Positions 52,202 through 61,532 are shown, numbered from the stretch's first letter. The stretch: 64,000 nucleotides of DNA from Pseudomonadota bacterium (GCA_022563195.1 JADFNV010000005.1:1-64000); one strand, 5' to 3'. The notes: generated by a model not told the origin, from the letters alone. Translations and numbers: made by a program.

Positions 52202-52831
52202 TCAGTGGCGCAGTCTCTTGGCCGCCGAGATCGGCACGACGCCCTGCTGGCGCAACAGGTTTTCGGCTCGCCGGCTACCGGTCTTCAGCCAGATTTCATA
52301 GGTGCGCAGCAGATCGACGTCGGATTCTTTGCGCACTCCATCGCGAACCTCGTTGAGCACGTCAATCAAAACTTGAAAGTTGCTGGCGAGCTCTTTGTAG
52401 ATATCGGCAAACGCATTGCCGCGAAACGTGCCGCGAACCTCTTCGGATAGCGAACCGTAGGCATTCTCACCCATGTAAATGTAGTAGTCGACGTCAACTG
52501 CTTTGTTCGCCAGGCTTTCGATGAAGAATCCCGATATGAACAGTGCAACATCGCCAATGCGCTGCAAGTATTGCGATCGCTGCTCGACGTTCGGTGCGTC
52601 AGCTGCGTCTGCAAGCATCAGCGCAAGAGGCTTAACACCGTAAGTATCGCCGTCGTCTTCATAGAATTCTTCGGAGCGGGCGAACAGGGTAAGAAGATTG
52701 ACCACGTAATGGGCGGCATGCGGATCCAGATCGACGCCTTGCTTCACGATCACGTCATCAATTGACGTGCGAAAGTAGTCACGAAGATTATGCACCGGCA
52801 TAACGCGATCATGATTCAATCGATTACCCAT
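52202..52831 (-). CDS. Unknown helical protein, first of a pair
   Basis: The 209-residue product starts at ATG 52831 or at the in-frame ATG 52801 (MPVHNLRDYF); I cannot choose. It is predicted to be all-helical, with DPHAAHYVVNLLTLFARSEEFYEDD, RIGDVALFISGFFIESL and NFQVLIDVLNEVRDGV. No catalytic motif, signal peptide or membrane helix is evident. One base separates its stop from the next gene. Such tight spacing over two unknown genes near an AAA-FHA ATPase suggests a functional unit, but no similarity I can name supports a role. Confidence 0.7.
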   Translation of the reverse strand: MGNRLNHDRVMPVHNLRDYFRTSIDDVIVKQGVDLDPHAAHYVVNLLTLFARSEEFYEDDGDTYGVKPLALMLADAADAPNVEQRSQYLQRIGDVALFISGFFIESLANKAVDVDYYIYMGENAYGSLSEEVRGTFRGNAFADIYKELASNFQVLIDVLNEVRDGVRKESDVDLLRTYEIWLKTGSRRAENLLRQQGVVPISAAKRLRH

Positions 52832-52950
52832 ATCGTTTATTCCTCGTCTTTATTGGTATATCGCAATTCGAGCGAAAATCGTGTGACGAGGTTCACGATC
52901 TGCCTACGGGTGCCACATTGAATGGCTCCCGCAAGCTGGGATTCAGAGAC

Positions 52951-54717
52951 TTATTTTGACCGGGCGGATCCTGTTTCGGAGATCCATGCCGTTATCGCAT
53001 CTGCCAGCATCGGCAGGGTGACGGTGCCGTTTTCGAGCACGCGAGTGTGGAACTGGCGTATGTCGAAGTCGTCGCCCAGCTTTGCCTCAGCCAGCGCCCG
53101 CAGGCGCCGAATTTCGAGCATACCCAGCATGTAGGCGTTGGCCTGTCCGGGCCAGGAAATGTAACGATTGATTTCGGATTCAATGCCAACGGGCGGCCAC
53201 GCGGTATTGGCCAGCATGTAATCAACTGCCTGCTGTCGCGTCCAGCCCCTGGTGTGCACGCCGCTGTCTATGACCAGTCGCGCCGCGCGCGCACCCTGAT
53301 CCGATAACATGCCCATGCGTTCGAGCGGACCGTTGTACAGGCCCATTTCGTCGGCGAGGCGCTCTGAGTACAGCCCCCAGCCTTCGCCGAAGCCGGAATT
53401 TCCCAGGTAGCGAGCGAGCGCGTGTACGCGGTCGCCGAGTTCCAGCGCGATGGCGCCTTGCAGGTGGTGACCGGGGTAGGTTTCGTGATGCAGAAACGAC
53501 TGTTGACCCGCCCGCGAACGATGTTCGGGATCCGTGACGGGAAGGTAAAAGATGCCGGGTCGCGTACCGTCTTCGGATGACGAATGGTATTCGCCGGAGC
53601 CACTGGCACGGAAGGCCGGATAGGCTTTGATCAGCACATCGGCTTTCGGCATCAACGCGAAAACCTCCGGCATCCTGACGCGCACAGCGGCCAGTGAATC
53701 CATCGCATACTGCAATACTTCCGCTTCGCTGCCGAACGTGTATTGCGGATCGACGTTCAGGTTTAGCAGGAATGCCTCGATCTCTCCACCGCCGAAATGT
53801 GCATCGATGATGACCTGCATTTCGGCTCGAATCGCTGCGATTTGTTCGAGACCGAGCTCGTGAATCTCATCGGCCGACGGACTAATAGTCGCGAACGAGC
53901 GTACGAGTGCCGGGTAGCACTCAGCGCCGTCAGGGTTAAAGCTCAATGCGATTTCCTCGCGCGCCTGTGGCAGGTACTCCTTATCGATATACACGGCAAA
54001 GCGTTCGATCGCCGGCGCAATTTGCTCGTTGTAAATTTTCCGCACGGCCGACTCGAATTCTGCGTCATCGGCGCGTGTCCCCATACCGACAAACGGGTTG
54101 TCATCCGCAAGCAACGCCCGTACTTCACTGGCGACCTTTACTACTGTAAGTCGCGGTGCGCTGTAGCCAAGTTCGAGGCCGGTGCGCAAGTTGGCAACTT
54201 CAGTGTCAATATAGCCAGCAACCTGGCCCAGGCGTTGCAATGCCTGATCGCGCAGTTCGCGCGTTTCCAGAGGCTGTATATCGAAGACAAACGGCAATCT
54301 CGAGTGCCATGCCGTGAAGGTGCTGGCCCGCCACAACTCGCTGCGACACACGCGGCGTCCGATCGAACCAGCCAGTTCCTCGTGCAAAACGCCATAGGTC
54401 ACCCAGTCTCGACTGCCGATATCGGCTGGCTTGCCGATATCATCCAACTCGGCAAGCCAGTCATCTTCCAGCAATTCCCAGGCTGCCTGTGCTTTCAGCG
54501 AATTATCAAACAGGTTCTCGTGACGGGCCCCGGCGATCGTGTAATAGGTCGCGTATTCGGGGTTGCGCTGCAGCATCGCCGCAAGATATTCGTCGGCGAT
54601 GGCCTCTACGGAGCGTGGTGCGGGCTCAGCTTCCTGCGCTTTCCGGCCGCAGCCGGCTATCACGAGGCAAAGAAACGCAAGCAGCAGCATTTTTTTCGTG
54701 TTTTCTGACAGGTGCAT
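52951..54717 (-). CDS. DUF885-family lipoprotein, peptidase-like
   Basis: I take ATG 54717 as start (588 residues). A lipoprotein signal follows (MLLLAFLCLVIAGC), which excludes the longer form from 54747. The product has the DUF885 signatures ADEYLAAMLQRNPEYATYYTIAG at the mature N-terminus and SFLHHETYPGHHLQGAIALEL near residue 415. The latter contains HETYPGHH, the presumed zinc site. GFGEGWGLYSERLADEMG and PGQANAYMLGMLEIRRLR lie near the C-terminus. DUF885 proteins are predicted metallopeptidases or carboxypeptidases, frequent in this type of organism. It would act in the periplasm with the M3 peptidase and amidohydrolases. Confidence 0.88.
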   Translation of the reverse strand: MHLSENTKKMLLLAFLCLVIAGCGRKAQEAEPAPRSVEAIADEYLAAMLQRNPEYATYYTIAGARHENLFDNSLKAQAAWELLEDDWLAELDDIGKPADIGSRDWVTYGVLHEELAGSIGRRVCRSELWRASTFTAWHSRLPFVFDIQPLETRELRDQALQRLGQVAGYIDTEVANLRTGLELGYSAPRLTVVKVASEVRALLADDNPFVGMGTRADDAEFESAVRKIYNEQIAPAIERFAVYIDKEYLPQAREEIALSFNPDGAECYPALVRSFATISPSADEIHELGLEQIAAIRAEMQVIIDAHFGGGEIEAFLLNLNVDPQYTFGSEAEVLQYAMDSLAAVRVRMPEVFALMPKADVLIKAYPAFRASGSGEYHSSSEDGTRPGIFYLPVTDPEHRSRAGQQSFLHHETYPGHHLQGAIALELGDRVHALARYLGNSGFGEGWGLYSERLADEMGLYNGPLERMGMLSDQGARAARLVIDSGVHTRGWTRQQAVDYMLANTAWPPVGIESEINRYISWPGQANAYMLGMLEIRRLRALAEAKLGDDFDIRQFHTRVLENGTVTLPMLADAITAWISETGSARSK

Positions 54718-54805
54718 GAATTCGGTCCGTTGAAAAGTTACTGGCAAGATACAGTGTGGACTAAGTCCGCGCTAGCCAATTGACGCGCGTGATAAGCTCG
54801 ATTTT

Positions 54806-55780
54806 ATGTTCATTCCTGTCAGAGCCGATTTTGCGTTGCCCCGCATGCCGGTGATGACAGTGCTCATTTGCCTGCTGTGCGTTGGCGTATTTCTCGTGCA
54901 GGAAAGTGGCTGGCGGGAATTCGAGACGGCCATCGAACGTTACTGCGCTGTCCCGCGCAGCCATCTGGCCGAGATAGTCATCAAGCGGGTTCAGGAACAA
55001 CAGGACGCAATTGTTTGTGGTCAGACGATGTACAGGATCCACACGTCGGACAACCCGTCCGAAAAGATCGAAGCAATCGTCGGCTCGCTCAAACCGCTCT
55101 CGGGCCTCAGCGTCGAGGACTCCCGGGAATATTTCAATCGTTTGCTCAATGACGAGTTGCGCAGTTTTCGAAATTACGTCCCCGATGACCCGGACTCAGC
55201 CGTTGCCTACAACACAGCATCGTGGAATCCGTGGCACATGATTACGGCGAGCTTCGCACACGGCGATTGGGGACACATCATCTTCAACCTGATCTTTTTC
55301 TTTGCGTTTGCAGCAACGGTCGAGTCCTTGATCGGTCCGATCGGTTTTGTTTTTTTCATTGTCTTGAACTCCCTGATCATCGGCGCAACTGACTCGGTCG
55401 TATCCACGCTGTTGGACGATCATCACTGGACGCTCGGCTTGTCCGGAATCGTTATGGGCATGATGGGTCTTTTTGCCTATTTGCTGCCAAGAGCCAAGAT
55501 TCGCTGTTACTACTGGATCATCGTCATATTCGGCTCCGTCGCCATACCCGGCTGGATTCTTGCCGCCTGGTACATCGGTGGCGATGTCTACCAGTTGTTC
55601 ACCCGCGACGACCACGGTGCTATCAACGTACTCGCGCATGTCTCGGGCGGTGTTGCCGGGTACCTCTACGGTTTCTTTTTTCTCCGCAAAGTACGAAGAG
55701 AAGCATCAGACCTGCAAGAAGAAGTGGACAAGACTGTCGCCAACGCGATGTTCATGACGAGTCGAATGCACCGACGTTGA
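54806..55780 (+). CDS. Rhomboid-family intramembrane protease
   Basis: The 324-residue protein has the catalytic Ser213 in LGLSGIVMG and His278 in LAHVSGG, with Asn161 in HIIFNLIFF as oxyanion residue. These are the full rhomboid set. Between helix one (about 15-32) and the rest lies an unusual insert of about 105 residues (33-140) that is charged and probably periplasmic, containing CAVPRSHLAEIVIKRVQEQQDA. It may bind substrate or a regulator. Rhomboids cut single-span membrane proteins within the bilayer. The gene is divergent from the DUF885 gene. Confidence 0.9.
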   Translation: MFIPVRADFALPRMPVMTVLICLLCVGVFLVQESGWREFETAIERYCAVPRSHLAEIVIKRVQEQQDAIVCGQTMYRIHTSDNPSEKIEAIVGSLKPLSGLSVEDSREYFNRLLNDELRSFRNYVPDDPDSAVAYNTASWNPWHMITASFAHGDWGHIIFNLIFFFAFAATVESLIGPIGFVFFIVLNSLIIGATDSVVSTLLDDHHWTLGLSGIVMGMMGLFAYLLPRAKIRCYYWIIVIFGSVAIPGWILAAWYIGGDVYQLFTRDDHGAINVLAHVSGGVAGYLYGFFFLRKVRREASDLQEEVDKTVANAMFMTSRMHRR

Positions 55781-55794
55781 CGAGTCGACGGGTT

Positions 55795-56424
55795 CTACCT
55801 GTCGCTGGACTGGGACATCACAGACAAAAAGCGCAGCGGTAACTCCAATAGTTCATCCGGGCCGTGCGGCGCATCCGAATCGAAGAACAGTGAATCGCCG
55901 GGCGTCATCGTGTAAGTTGCATTCAGGTGCCGATACACCATGCGTCCCTGCAAAACATAGATGAACTCCACGCCCGTGTGTTGAAAAATAGGGAATACGT
56001 CGGCGTCTGATTCCAGCGTGATCAGGTAAGGCTCAACCGCAACATCGCTGTGAATGCTGTGGCCTAGCAGCTGATATTGATGGCCGGCCCGCGTTCCCCG
56101 CCTTTCGATCGCCAGTCCCTGGCCTGCTTTGACAAAGGTTGCGTCACGCTGCTCCTCGAATTCACGAAACAACGCGGTAACGGGAACGTTTAAGGCTGTG
56201 GACAGCGACCGCAGCGTTGCCAGCGACGGCGAGGTAATGCCATTTTCGATCTTAGACACCATGCCGGCGGACAGGCCGGTGCGGGTACACATCTCGGTGA
56301 TCGTCAGGCCCATCTGTTTCCGGTAACGTTTCACCTGCCTGCCGATCGCCTTTTCCAAAGCGTATTCAGACACTTGCACGTGTGCCGGGTCGACTTCGTC
56401 GCCCGCCTGCCGTGGCCTGCTCAT
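55795..56424 (-). CDS. XRE-family regulator with C-terminal cupin (PuuR-like)
   Basis: The 209-residue protein has an XRE-type helix-turn-helix at about residues 28-85 (GRQVKRYRKQMGLTITEMCTRTGLSAGMVSKIENG). A cupin sensor domain (about 120-200) follows, with GVEFIYVLQGRMVYRHLN and PGDSLFFDSDAPHGPDEL. It resembles PuuR and other sensors of small amines or amino acids. It is divergently transcribed from the glxB-glnT operon with 109 bp between the starts, the usual position of its local regulator. It probably represses the amine operon until the inducer binds. The binding site was not identified. Confidence 0.9.
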   Translation of the reverse strand: MSRPRQAGDEVDPAHVQVSEYALEKAIGRQVKRYRKQMGLTITEMCTRTGLSAGMVSKIENGITSPSLATLRSLSTALNVPVTALFREFEEQRDATFVKAGQGLAIERRGTRAGHQYQLLGHSIHSDVAVEPYLITLESDADVFPIFQHTGVEFIYVLQGRMVYRHLNATYTMTPGDSLFFDSDAPHGPDELLELPLRFLSVMSQSSDR

Positions 56425-56533
56425 GATCAGGATCTCCGGAATCAGTTATTCATGTCAGGAAAATTACTTTAACAGCAGTTTACAGAGGTGTACACTGCAA
56501 CACCGCGCCCTGCGGCGCAATCGTGGACCGATC

Positions 56534-57427
56534 ATGTGCGGAATCGTTGGCATTTACCTGAAGAATGAGCGCCTCAATGCGGAGCTTGGCAAGCTCCTGG
56601 CCGCGATGCTCATCGAAATGAGCGACCGTGGTCCGGACAGTGCCGGCATCGCCCTGTACCGGGATCCCGTCGACGATTCGAGTTGCAAGCTGACCTTGCA
56701 TGCCGCCAGCGCCTACGACTGGGATTCGCTGCAGACAGCGATGGCGGTGCATCTGCAAGCCGACGTCAAGCTGGATGTCCATGCCAGTCATGCCGTTGTC
56801 ATCGCGGCAGCCGATGTCGCGTCTGTACAGGATTGGCTCAGTGCAGAGCACCCGGAACTGCGCATCATGAGTGCCGGTTCCTCCATCGAGATCTACAAAG
56901 AAAAGGGACTGCCGAGTGAGTTTGTCCGGCAATTCAAACTGCATGAGCTCAATGGCACACATGCGCTCGGGCATACGCGCATGGCGACCGAAAGCGCCGT
57001 CACGACCGAACACTCGCATCCGTTCTCGACCGGCATGGATCTTTGTCTCGTGCACAATGGTTCACTGTCAAATCACAACCGGTTGCGGCGATTCTTGCGT
57101 GACCAGGGAGTGTCGATTCAGACGGACAATGACAGCGAGGTCGCTGCCGGCTATCTCATGTGGCGTCTGCGTGAGGGGGACTCGCTCGAGACCGCATTGG
57201 AGCGGGCATTGGTGGACCTGGACGGTTTCTACACCTTCGCCATCGGCACCAGGGATGGCTTCGCCGTGCTGCGCGATCCGATTGCCTGCAAACCCGCCGT
57301 CATGGCCGAAACCGATGACTGGGTTGCCATGGCCTCGGAATTTCGCGCCATCGCGCAACTTCCCGGAGTGGCTAATGCCACGATATGGGAACCCGCGCCT
57401 GCCACCGTGTATACCTGGGGTCAGTGA
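56534..57427 (+). CDS. glxB: Class II glutamine amidotransferase (GlxB/MgsA-like)
   Basis: Start at ATG 56534, because Cys2 (MCGIVGIY) must be the exposed N-terminal nucleophile of class II amidotransferases; a longer frame would block it. The 297-residue protein shows SDRGPDSAGIALY near 34-46, GHTRMATES near 138-146 and LVHNGSLSNHNRLR near 165, the usual glutaminase sites. It corresponds to the amidotransferase part of glutamate synthase on its own. In the mgsABC/glxBCD clusters this subunit releases ammonia or takes part in transfer from a glutamine analogue. The next gene starts in its stop (TGATG, one base shared). Confidence 0.88.
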   Translation: MCGIVGIYLKNERLNAELGKLLAAMLIEMSDRGPDSAGIALYRDPVDDSSCKLTLHAASAYDWDSLQTAMAVHLQADVKLDVHASHAVVIAAADVASVQDWLSAEHPELRIMSAGSSIEIYKEKGLPSEFVRQFKLHELNGTHALGHTRMATESAVTTEHSHPFSTGMDLCLVHNGSLSNHNRLRRFLRDQGVSIQTDNDSEVAAGYLMWRLREGDSLETALERALVDLDGFYTFAIGTRDGFAVLRDPIACKPAVMAETDDWVAMASEFRAIAQLPGVANATIWEPAPATVYTWGQ

Positions 57428-58098
57428 TGACGACCTTCGATCTGAACACGGACTCGGTCCGCGCACTGAATCAATCGCTGCATGATGCATCGTCCGGGCA
57501 CACGTCGGTCACCAATACGGGCGGACAACATTGCATTGCATGCGGTATTGACGCCGCGCTCGAGGTATCGATCGACGGTCACGTCGGTTATTACTGTGCC
57601 GGCATGAACAAGGAAGCGCAGGTCACGATTACCGGCAATGCAGGCCCGGGTGTCGCCGAGAACATCATGTCGGGGACGGTTCGCGTCAAGGGCAATGCCT
57701 CGCAATACGCCGGTGCCAGCGGCCACGGTGGCACGCTGATCATTGAAGGCGACGCCAGCTCACGCTGCGGCATATCGATGAAAGGCGTCGACATCGTCGT
57801 CGCCGGAAGCGTCGGTCACATGAGTGCCTTCATGGCACAAAAGGGACGCCTCGTTATCTGCGGCGATGCCGGTGATTTCCTTGGTGATTCCATTTACGAG
57901 GCATGCATCTACGTTCGCGGCACGGTCGGCGAGCTGGGCGCCGACTGCATAGAGAAGGAAATGACCGATCAGCACGTTCAGAAACTCACGCAGTTATTGG
58001 CGGCGACGGGTGTCGATGCGGCTGCAGACGAGTTTCGTCGTTACGGCTCGGCTCGAAAGCTCTACCACTTCAACATCGATCACGCCGATGACTACTGA
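57427..58098 (+). CDS. glxC: GXGXG-domain subunit (GlxC/MgsB-like)
   Basis: The 223-residue protein consists of the right-handed beta-helix domain that normally ends glutamate synthase GltB. Repeats show as VTITGNAGPGVAENIMSGTVRVKGNASQYAG, then LIIEGDASSRCGISMKG, and VVICGDAGDF-type turns. It corresponds to the C-terminal domain of GltB and to GlxC/MgsB. Its role is structural, linking the glutaminase and FMN subunits. The start is TGATG-coupled to glxB and its end overlaps glxD by 11 bp. Confidence 0.9.
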   Translation: MTTFDLNTDSVRALNQSLHDASSGHTSVTNTGGQHCIACGIDAALEVSIDGHVGYYCAGMNKEAQVTITGNAGPGVAENIMSGTVRVKGNASQYAGASGHGGTLIIEGDASSRCGISMKGVDIVVAGSVGHMSAFMAQKGRLVICGDAGDFLGDSIYEACIYVRGTVGELGADCIEKEMTDQHVQKLTQLLAATGVDAAADEFRRYGSARKLYHFNIDHADDY

Positions 58099-59407
58099 TA
58101 ATAAATCGCTGCGCCCATCGGCCACGTTTCCCCGGCATGTGCTCGATGAAATTCATCGCGCAGCGGACGAAGGCATTTACGAGATTCGGGGGTTCGGCGC
58201 AAAACGCAGTCTGCCGGGTTTTGATGACCTTGTTTTCCTCGGCGCGTCGATGTCGCGTTATCCGCTGGAGGGCTATCGCGAAAAGTGCGCGACCGACGTT
58301 GTGTTGGGAACGCGATATGCAAAGAAACCCATTGAGCTGAAGATTCCGATCACCATCGCCGGCATGAGCTTCGGCGCACTCGGCGCGAACGCGAAAGAGT
58401 CTCTCGGCCGCGCGGCAACGGCCATGGGCACGAGTACGACCACGGGCGACGGTGGCATGACCGAGGAAGAACGTCAGTCGTCGAAGACCTTGATCTACCA
58501 GGTACTGCCATCTCGATACGGATTAAACCCCGATGATGTCAGACGCGCCGATGCCCTGGAGGTCGTCGTCGGACAAGGTGCCAAACCCGGTGGTGGCGGC
58601 ATGTTGCTCGGCCACAAGATCACTGCGCGTGTGGCCCAGATGCGTGACCTGCCCGAAGACATCGACCAACGCAGCGCCTGCCGGCATCCCGATTGGACCG
58701 GACCCGATGACCTGAAAATCAAGATTCAGGAACTGCGCGAGATCACCGACTGGCAGATCCCGATTTATATCAAGATCGGGGCGGCTCGAGTCAGTTACGA
58801 CGTCGCATTGGCTGTCAAGGCCGGCGCGGATGTCATTGTCGTCGACGGCATGCAGGGCGGCACCGCCGCCACACAGGATGTATTCATCGAACACGTCGGT
58901 ATTCCAACGTTGCCGGCGGTACGCATGGCGGTCGAAGCACTGCAGGAAATCGGCATGCACCGAAAGGTTCAACTCATCGTATCGGGCGGCATACGCAGCG
59001 GCGCCGACGCCGCAAAAGCGCTGGCGCTGGGCGCTGATGCCGTGTCCATCGGCAGCGCCGCGATGGTCGCACTCGGTTGCAACCGCAAGGTATTTGTCGA
59101 AGATTACGCCGCTCTGGGTACGGCGCCCGGCTATTGCCATCACTGTCATACCGGTCGATGTCCTGTCGGCATCACGACGCAGGATCCGAAACTGGAGGCT
59201 CGACTGGAGCCCGAGCAAGGTGCACGATGGGTCAGGAACTACCTGAGCACGATGGTGCTCGAAATTCAGACACTGGCTCGCGCCTGTGGCAAGTCACATG
59301 TGCTGAACCTGGAACCGGAAGACCTGGTCGCGTTGACGGTTGAAGCAGCGGCCATGGCAAAAGTTCCGTTGGCCGGAACTGACTGGATCCCGGGCGGCAA
59401 CAAATAA
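58088..59407 (+). CDS. glxD: FMN-dependent glutamate-synthase-like subunit (GlxD/MgsC-like)
   Basis: Start ATG 58088 gives 439 residues. The FMN-binding barrel of glutamate synthase is complete: IAGMSFGALGANAKESLGRAA near 95, DGMQGGTAATQDVFIEH near 260, and IVSGGIRSGADAAKALALGADAVSIG near 310. The 3Fe-4S cluster Cys pattern (CHHCHTGRCPVG) is near 350-361. It takes ammonia or a methylamine-type group from the amidotransferase subunit and reduces the 2-oxoglutarate imine. It corresponds to GlxD or N-methylglutamate synthase MgsC. It overlaps glxC by 11 bp, and glnT follows after 35 bp with a good site (AAGGAG). Confidence 0.9.
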   Translation: MTTDNKSLRPSATFPRHVLDEIHRAADEGIYEIRGFGAKRSLPGFDDLVFLGASMSRYPLEGYREKCATDVVLGTRYAKKPIELKIPITIAGMSFGALGANAKESLGRAATAMGTSTTTGDGGMTEEERQSSKTLIYQVLPSRYGLNPDDVRRADALEVVVGQGAKPGGGGMLLGHKITARVAQMRDLPEDIDQRSACRHPDWTGPDDLKIKIQELREITDWQIPIYIKIGAARVSYDVALAVKAGADVIVVDGMQGGTAATQDVFIEHVGIPTLPAVRMAVEALQEIGMHRKVQLIVSGGIRSGADAAKALALGADAVSIGSAAMVALGCNRKVFVEDYAALGTAPGYCHHCHTGRCPVGITTQDPKLEARLEPEQGARWVRNYLSTMVLEIQTLARACGKSHVLNLEPEDLVALTVEAAAMAKVPLAGTDWIPGGNK

Positions 59408-59442
59408 CGAATAACGCAGGCACTGCGACAAGGAGAAGTTCA

Positions 59443-60750
59443 ATGGCAAAAGACCTGGCGGCCACCGCTAAAGCCAACAACATCCACTATTTCCTGATCA
59501 GCTTTGTCGATCTGCTCGGGCAATTACGCGCCAAACTCGTCCCCGCGCGTGCCATTCGCGGTATGCAAAGAGATGGCGCGGGCTTCGCCGGGTTCGCGGC
59601 CTGGCTGGATATGACACCGGCGCATCCGGATATGTTCGCCATTCCCGACCCCGACAGCCTGATCCAGCTGCCCTGGAAACCCGAGGTCGCATGGCTCGCC
59701 GCGGATCTGTGGATGGATGGCAAGCCCGTGGAGGCTTCGCCGCGAGTGGCGTTGAAGCGCCAGATTGCAGCAGCCACGAAGCGTGGTTTCAGGGTCAAGA
59801 CGGGCGTCGAGTGCGAATTCTTTCTGACCAATGCCTCGGGCGATGAACTGTCCGATGCGATGGATAAAGAGGAAAAACCCTGCTACGACCAGTCTGCATT
59901 GATGCGCCGCTTCGACGTCATCAGTGAAATCTGCGATGCGATGCTGGGTCTTGGCTGGAATCCGTATCAAAACGACCACGAGGACGCCAATGGCCAGTTC
60001 GAAATGAACTGGGATTACGCGGACTGCCTGGTGACCGCGGACCGGCATACGTTCTTCAAGTTCATGGCCAAGTCGATTGCCGAGAAACACGGTTACCGCG
60101 CGACCTTCATGCCGAAGCCATTCGCAGACCTGACCGGTAACGGCTGTCACGCGCACGTATCCGTGTGGGACAAAGCTGGCAAGAAAAACCTGTTCCTGAA
60201 CAAACGCGACGAGATGGGTTTATCGAAACTCGCGTACCAGTTCATGGCCGGTGTCCTGCACAGTGCCGATTCGATGGCCGCAATATTCATTCCTACCGTG
60301 AACAGCTACAAGCGCATTGATGCCGCCGTGACGTCATCAGGCGCAACCTGGTCACCGAATGCCATCACTTACTCCGGCAACAATCGTACCCACATGGTGC
60401 GTATTCCCGATGCGGGCCGCTTCGAGATACGTCTGATGGACGGTGCGACCAATCCCTACCTGCTGCAGGCGGCCGTCGTGGCCGCCGGACTCGACGGTGT
60501 TGCGAACAAACGCGATCCCGGAAAACGAATCGATCTCAACATGTACACGGAGCAACACAAGCTCAAGAAAGTCCGCAAGCTGCCAGCCAATTTGCTGGAT
60601 GCGATTCGCCTGCTCGACTCGAGCAAGGTTGCGAGATCGGCCTTCGGTGATGAATTCATCGACAGCTACGTCAAACTGAAAAATGAGGAGTGGCAACGCT
60701 TCACTCGCGAAATCACGCCCTGGGAGCGCGATCACACTCTGGATTGCTGA
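59443..60750 (+). CDS. glnT: Type III glutamine synthetase-like ligase (GlnT/GMAS)
   Basis: The 435-residue protein has the glutamine synthetase fold of the GlnT type: KTGVECEFFLTN near 123, NDHEDANGQFEMNW near 178-191, GNGCHAHVSVW near 231, PTVNSYKRI near 285, NNRTHMVRIP near 314 and RFEIRLMDGATNPYL near 327. The Glu and His ligands of the two-metal site look intact. Enzymes of this subgroup include gamma-glutamylmethylamide synthetase and other glutamyl-amine ligases. It is the fourth gene of the glx/mgs operon, as in known clusters. It may ligate glutamate to a primary amine. The next gene converges 10 bp on. Confidence 0.88.
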   Translation: MAKDLAATAKANNIHYFLISFVDLLGQLRAKLVPARAIRGMQRDGAGFAGFAAWLDMTPAHPDMFAIPDPDSLIQLPWKPEVAWLAADLWMDGKPVEASPRVALKRQIAAATKRGFRVKTGVECEFFLTNASGDELSDAMDKEEKPCYDQSALMRRFDVISEICDAMLGLGWNPYQNDHEDANGQFEMNWDYADCLVTADRHTFFKFMAKSIAEKHGYRATFMPKPFADLTGNGCHAHVSVWDKAGKKNLFLNKRDEMGLSKLAYQFMAGVLHSADSMAAIFIPTVNSYKRIDAAVTSSGATWSPNAITYSGNNRTHMVRIPDAGRFEIRLMDGATNPYLLQAAVVAAGLDGVANKRDPGKRIDLNMYTEQHKLKKVRKLPANLLDAIRLLDSSKVARSAFGDEFIDSYVKLKNEEWQRFTREITPWERDHTLDC

Positions 60751-60760
60751 ATCCTGCTTC

Positions 60761-61519
60761 TCAGCTTAGTTTCGATTTTCTTGCGCGGTCTACCAACTCC
60801 TTGCGTTCGGGCGAAGCGAGAGTGGCTCCACGTAACATCTGCCAGTTTTCAAGGTTCGTGTCGCCGGATTCGAACGCGACGAGCACGTCCTTGGTCGCAG
60901 CAACAGCGTCGCGCGTTCCCGCAAGCACCTGTGATGCCAGCTCACGGGACTTATCCAGTGCGCTACCGGCCGCTACGACATGCGACGCGATGCCGGCTTG
61001 AAACGCGGCATCAGCCGCCAGGCGTTCACCGGTCAGCAGCATAGATCGCAGTGTCAACCCGCTGAGGCGGTTGCGCCAGCGCAGGATTGCGCGCGGATTG
61101 TATAACAGGCCCATGCGTGTAGCCGGCACCTCGAAAAATGCGTCTGCACCTGCCACCAGCAGGTCGCAGGCCAGTGCGACATCGACTGCGCCGCCCATGC
61201 ACGGGCCCTCGACCGCCGCTATGACTGGTGCCGGCAACTCCAGCATGGCGTCGACAACTTTCTCGATGGCCTCGTCCATCGCCAGGTCCTCGATAGTGCC
61301 TGTCAGGTCGGCGAGATCCGCCCCGGCACTGAAAGTACTGCCGGCACCGCTGATGATGACGACTCGTGCCTTCTCTTGCCGGGCAATTTCGAGTTGCGCG
61401 GCCAGGTCGTCCAGCAGCACCAGCGACAAGGCGTTGCTGCGCCCGGGATTGTCCAGCACGAGTTCACAGATGCCTTCGTCTATCGTGCAGTGCACGTGCG
61501 CTTCTTGATGCTCAGTCAT
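60761..61519 (-). CDS. Crotonase-family protein lacking the hydratase glutamates
   Basis: A 252-residue crotonase fold with the CoA-ester loops GAGSTFSAGADLADL (57-71) and VEGPCMGG (103-110). The two Glu residues that act in enoyl-CoA hydratase are absent. The first (GGGCE in usual enzymes) is Asp113 in GGAVDVALACD, and the second (PE) is Ala133 in VPATRMG. It is therefore unlikely to hydrate enoyl-CoA. It may be a CoA hydrolase, isomerase or decarboxylase using other residues. It is the last gene of the CoA operon, 14 bp behind the SDR gene. Confidence 0.87.
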   Translation of the reverse strand: MTEHQEAHVHCTIDEGICELVLDNPGRSNALSLVLLDDLAAQLEIARQEKARVVIISGAGSTFSAGADLADLTGTIEDLAMDEAIEKVVDAMLELPAPVIAAVEGPCMGGAVDVALACDLLVAGADAFFEVPATRMGLLYNPRAILRWRNRLSGLTLRSMLLTGERLAADAAFQAGIASHVVAAGSALDKSRELASQVLAGTRDAVAATKDVLVAFESGDTNLENWQMLRGATLASPERKELVDRARKSKLS

Positions 61520-61532
61520 TGACTACTCCCAT

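Noticed and set aside
53797..54708. 303-codon plus-strand frame
   Set aside because: Antisense to the DUF885 gene, which has a lipoprotein signal and family motifs.
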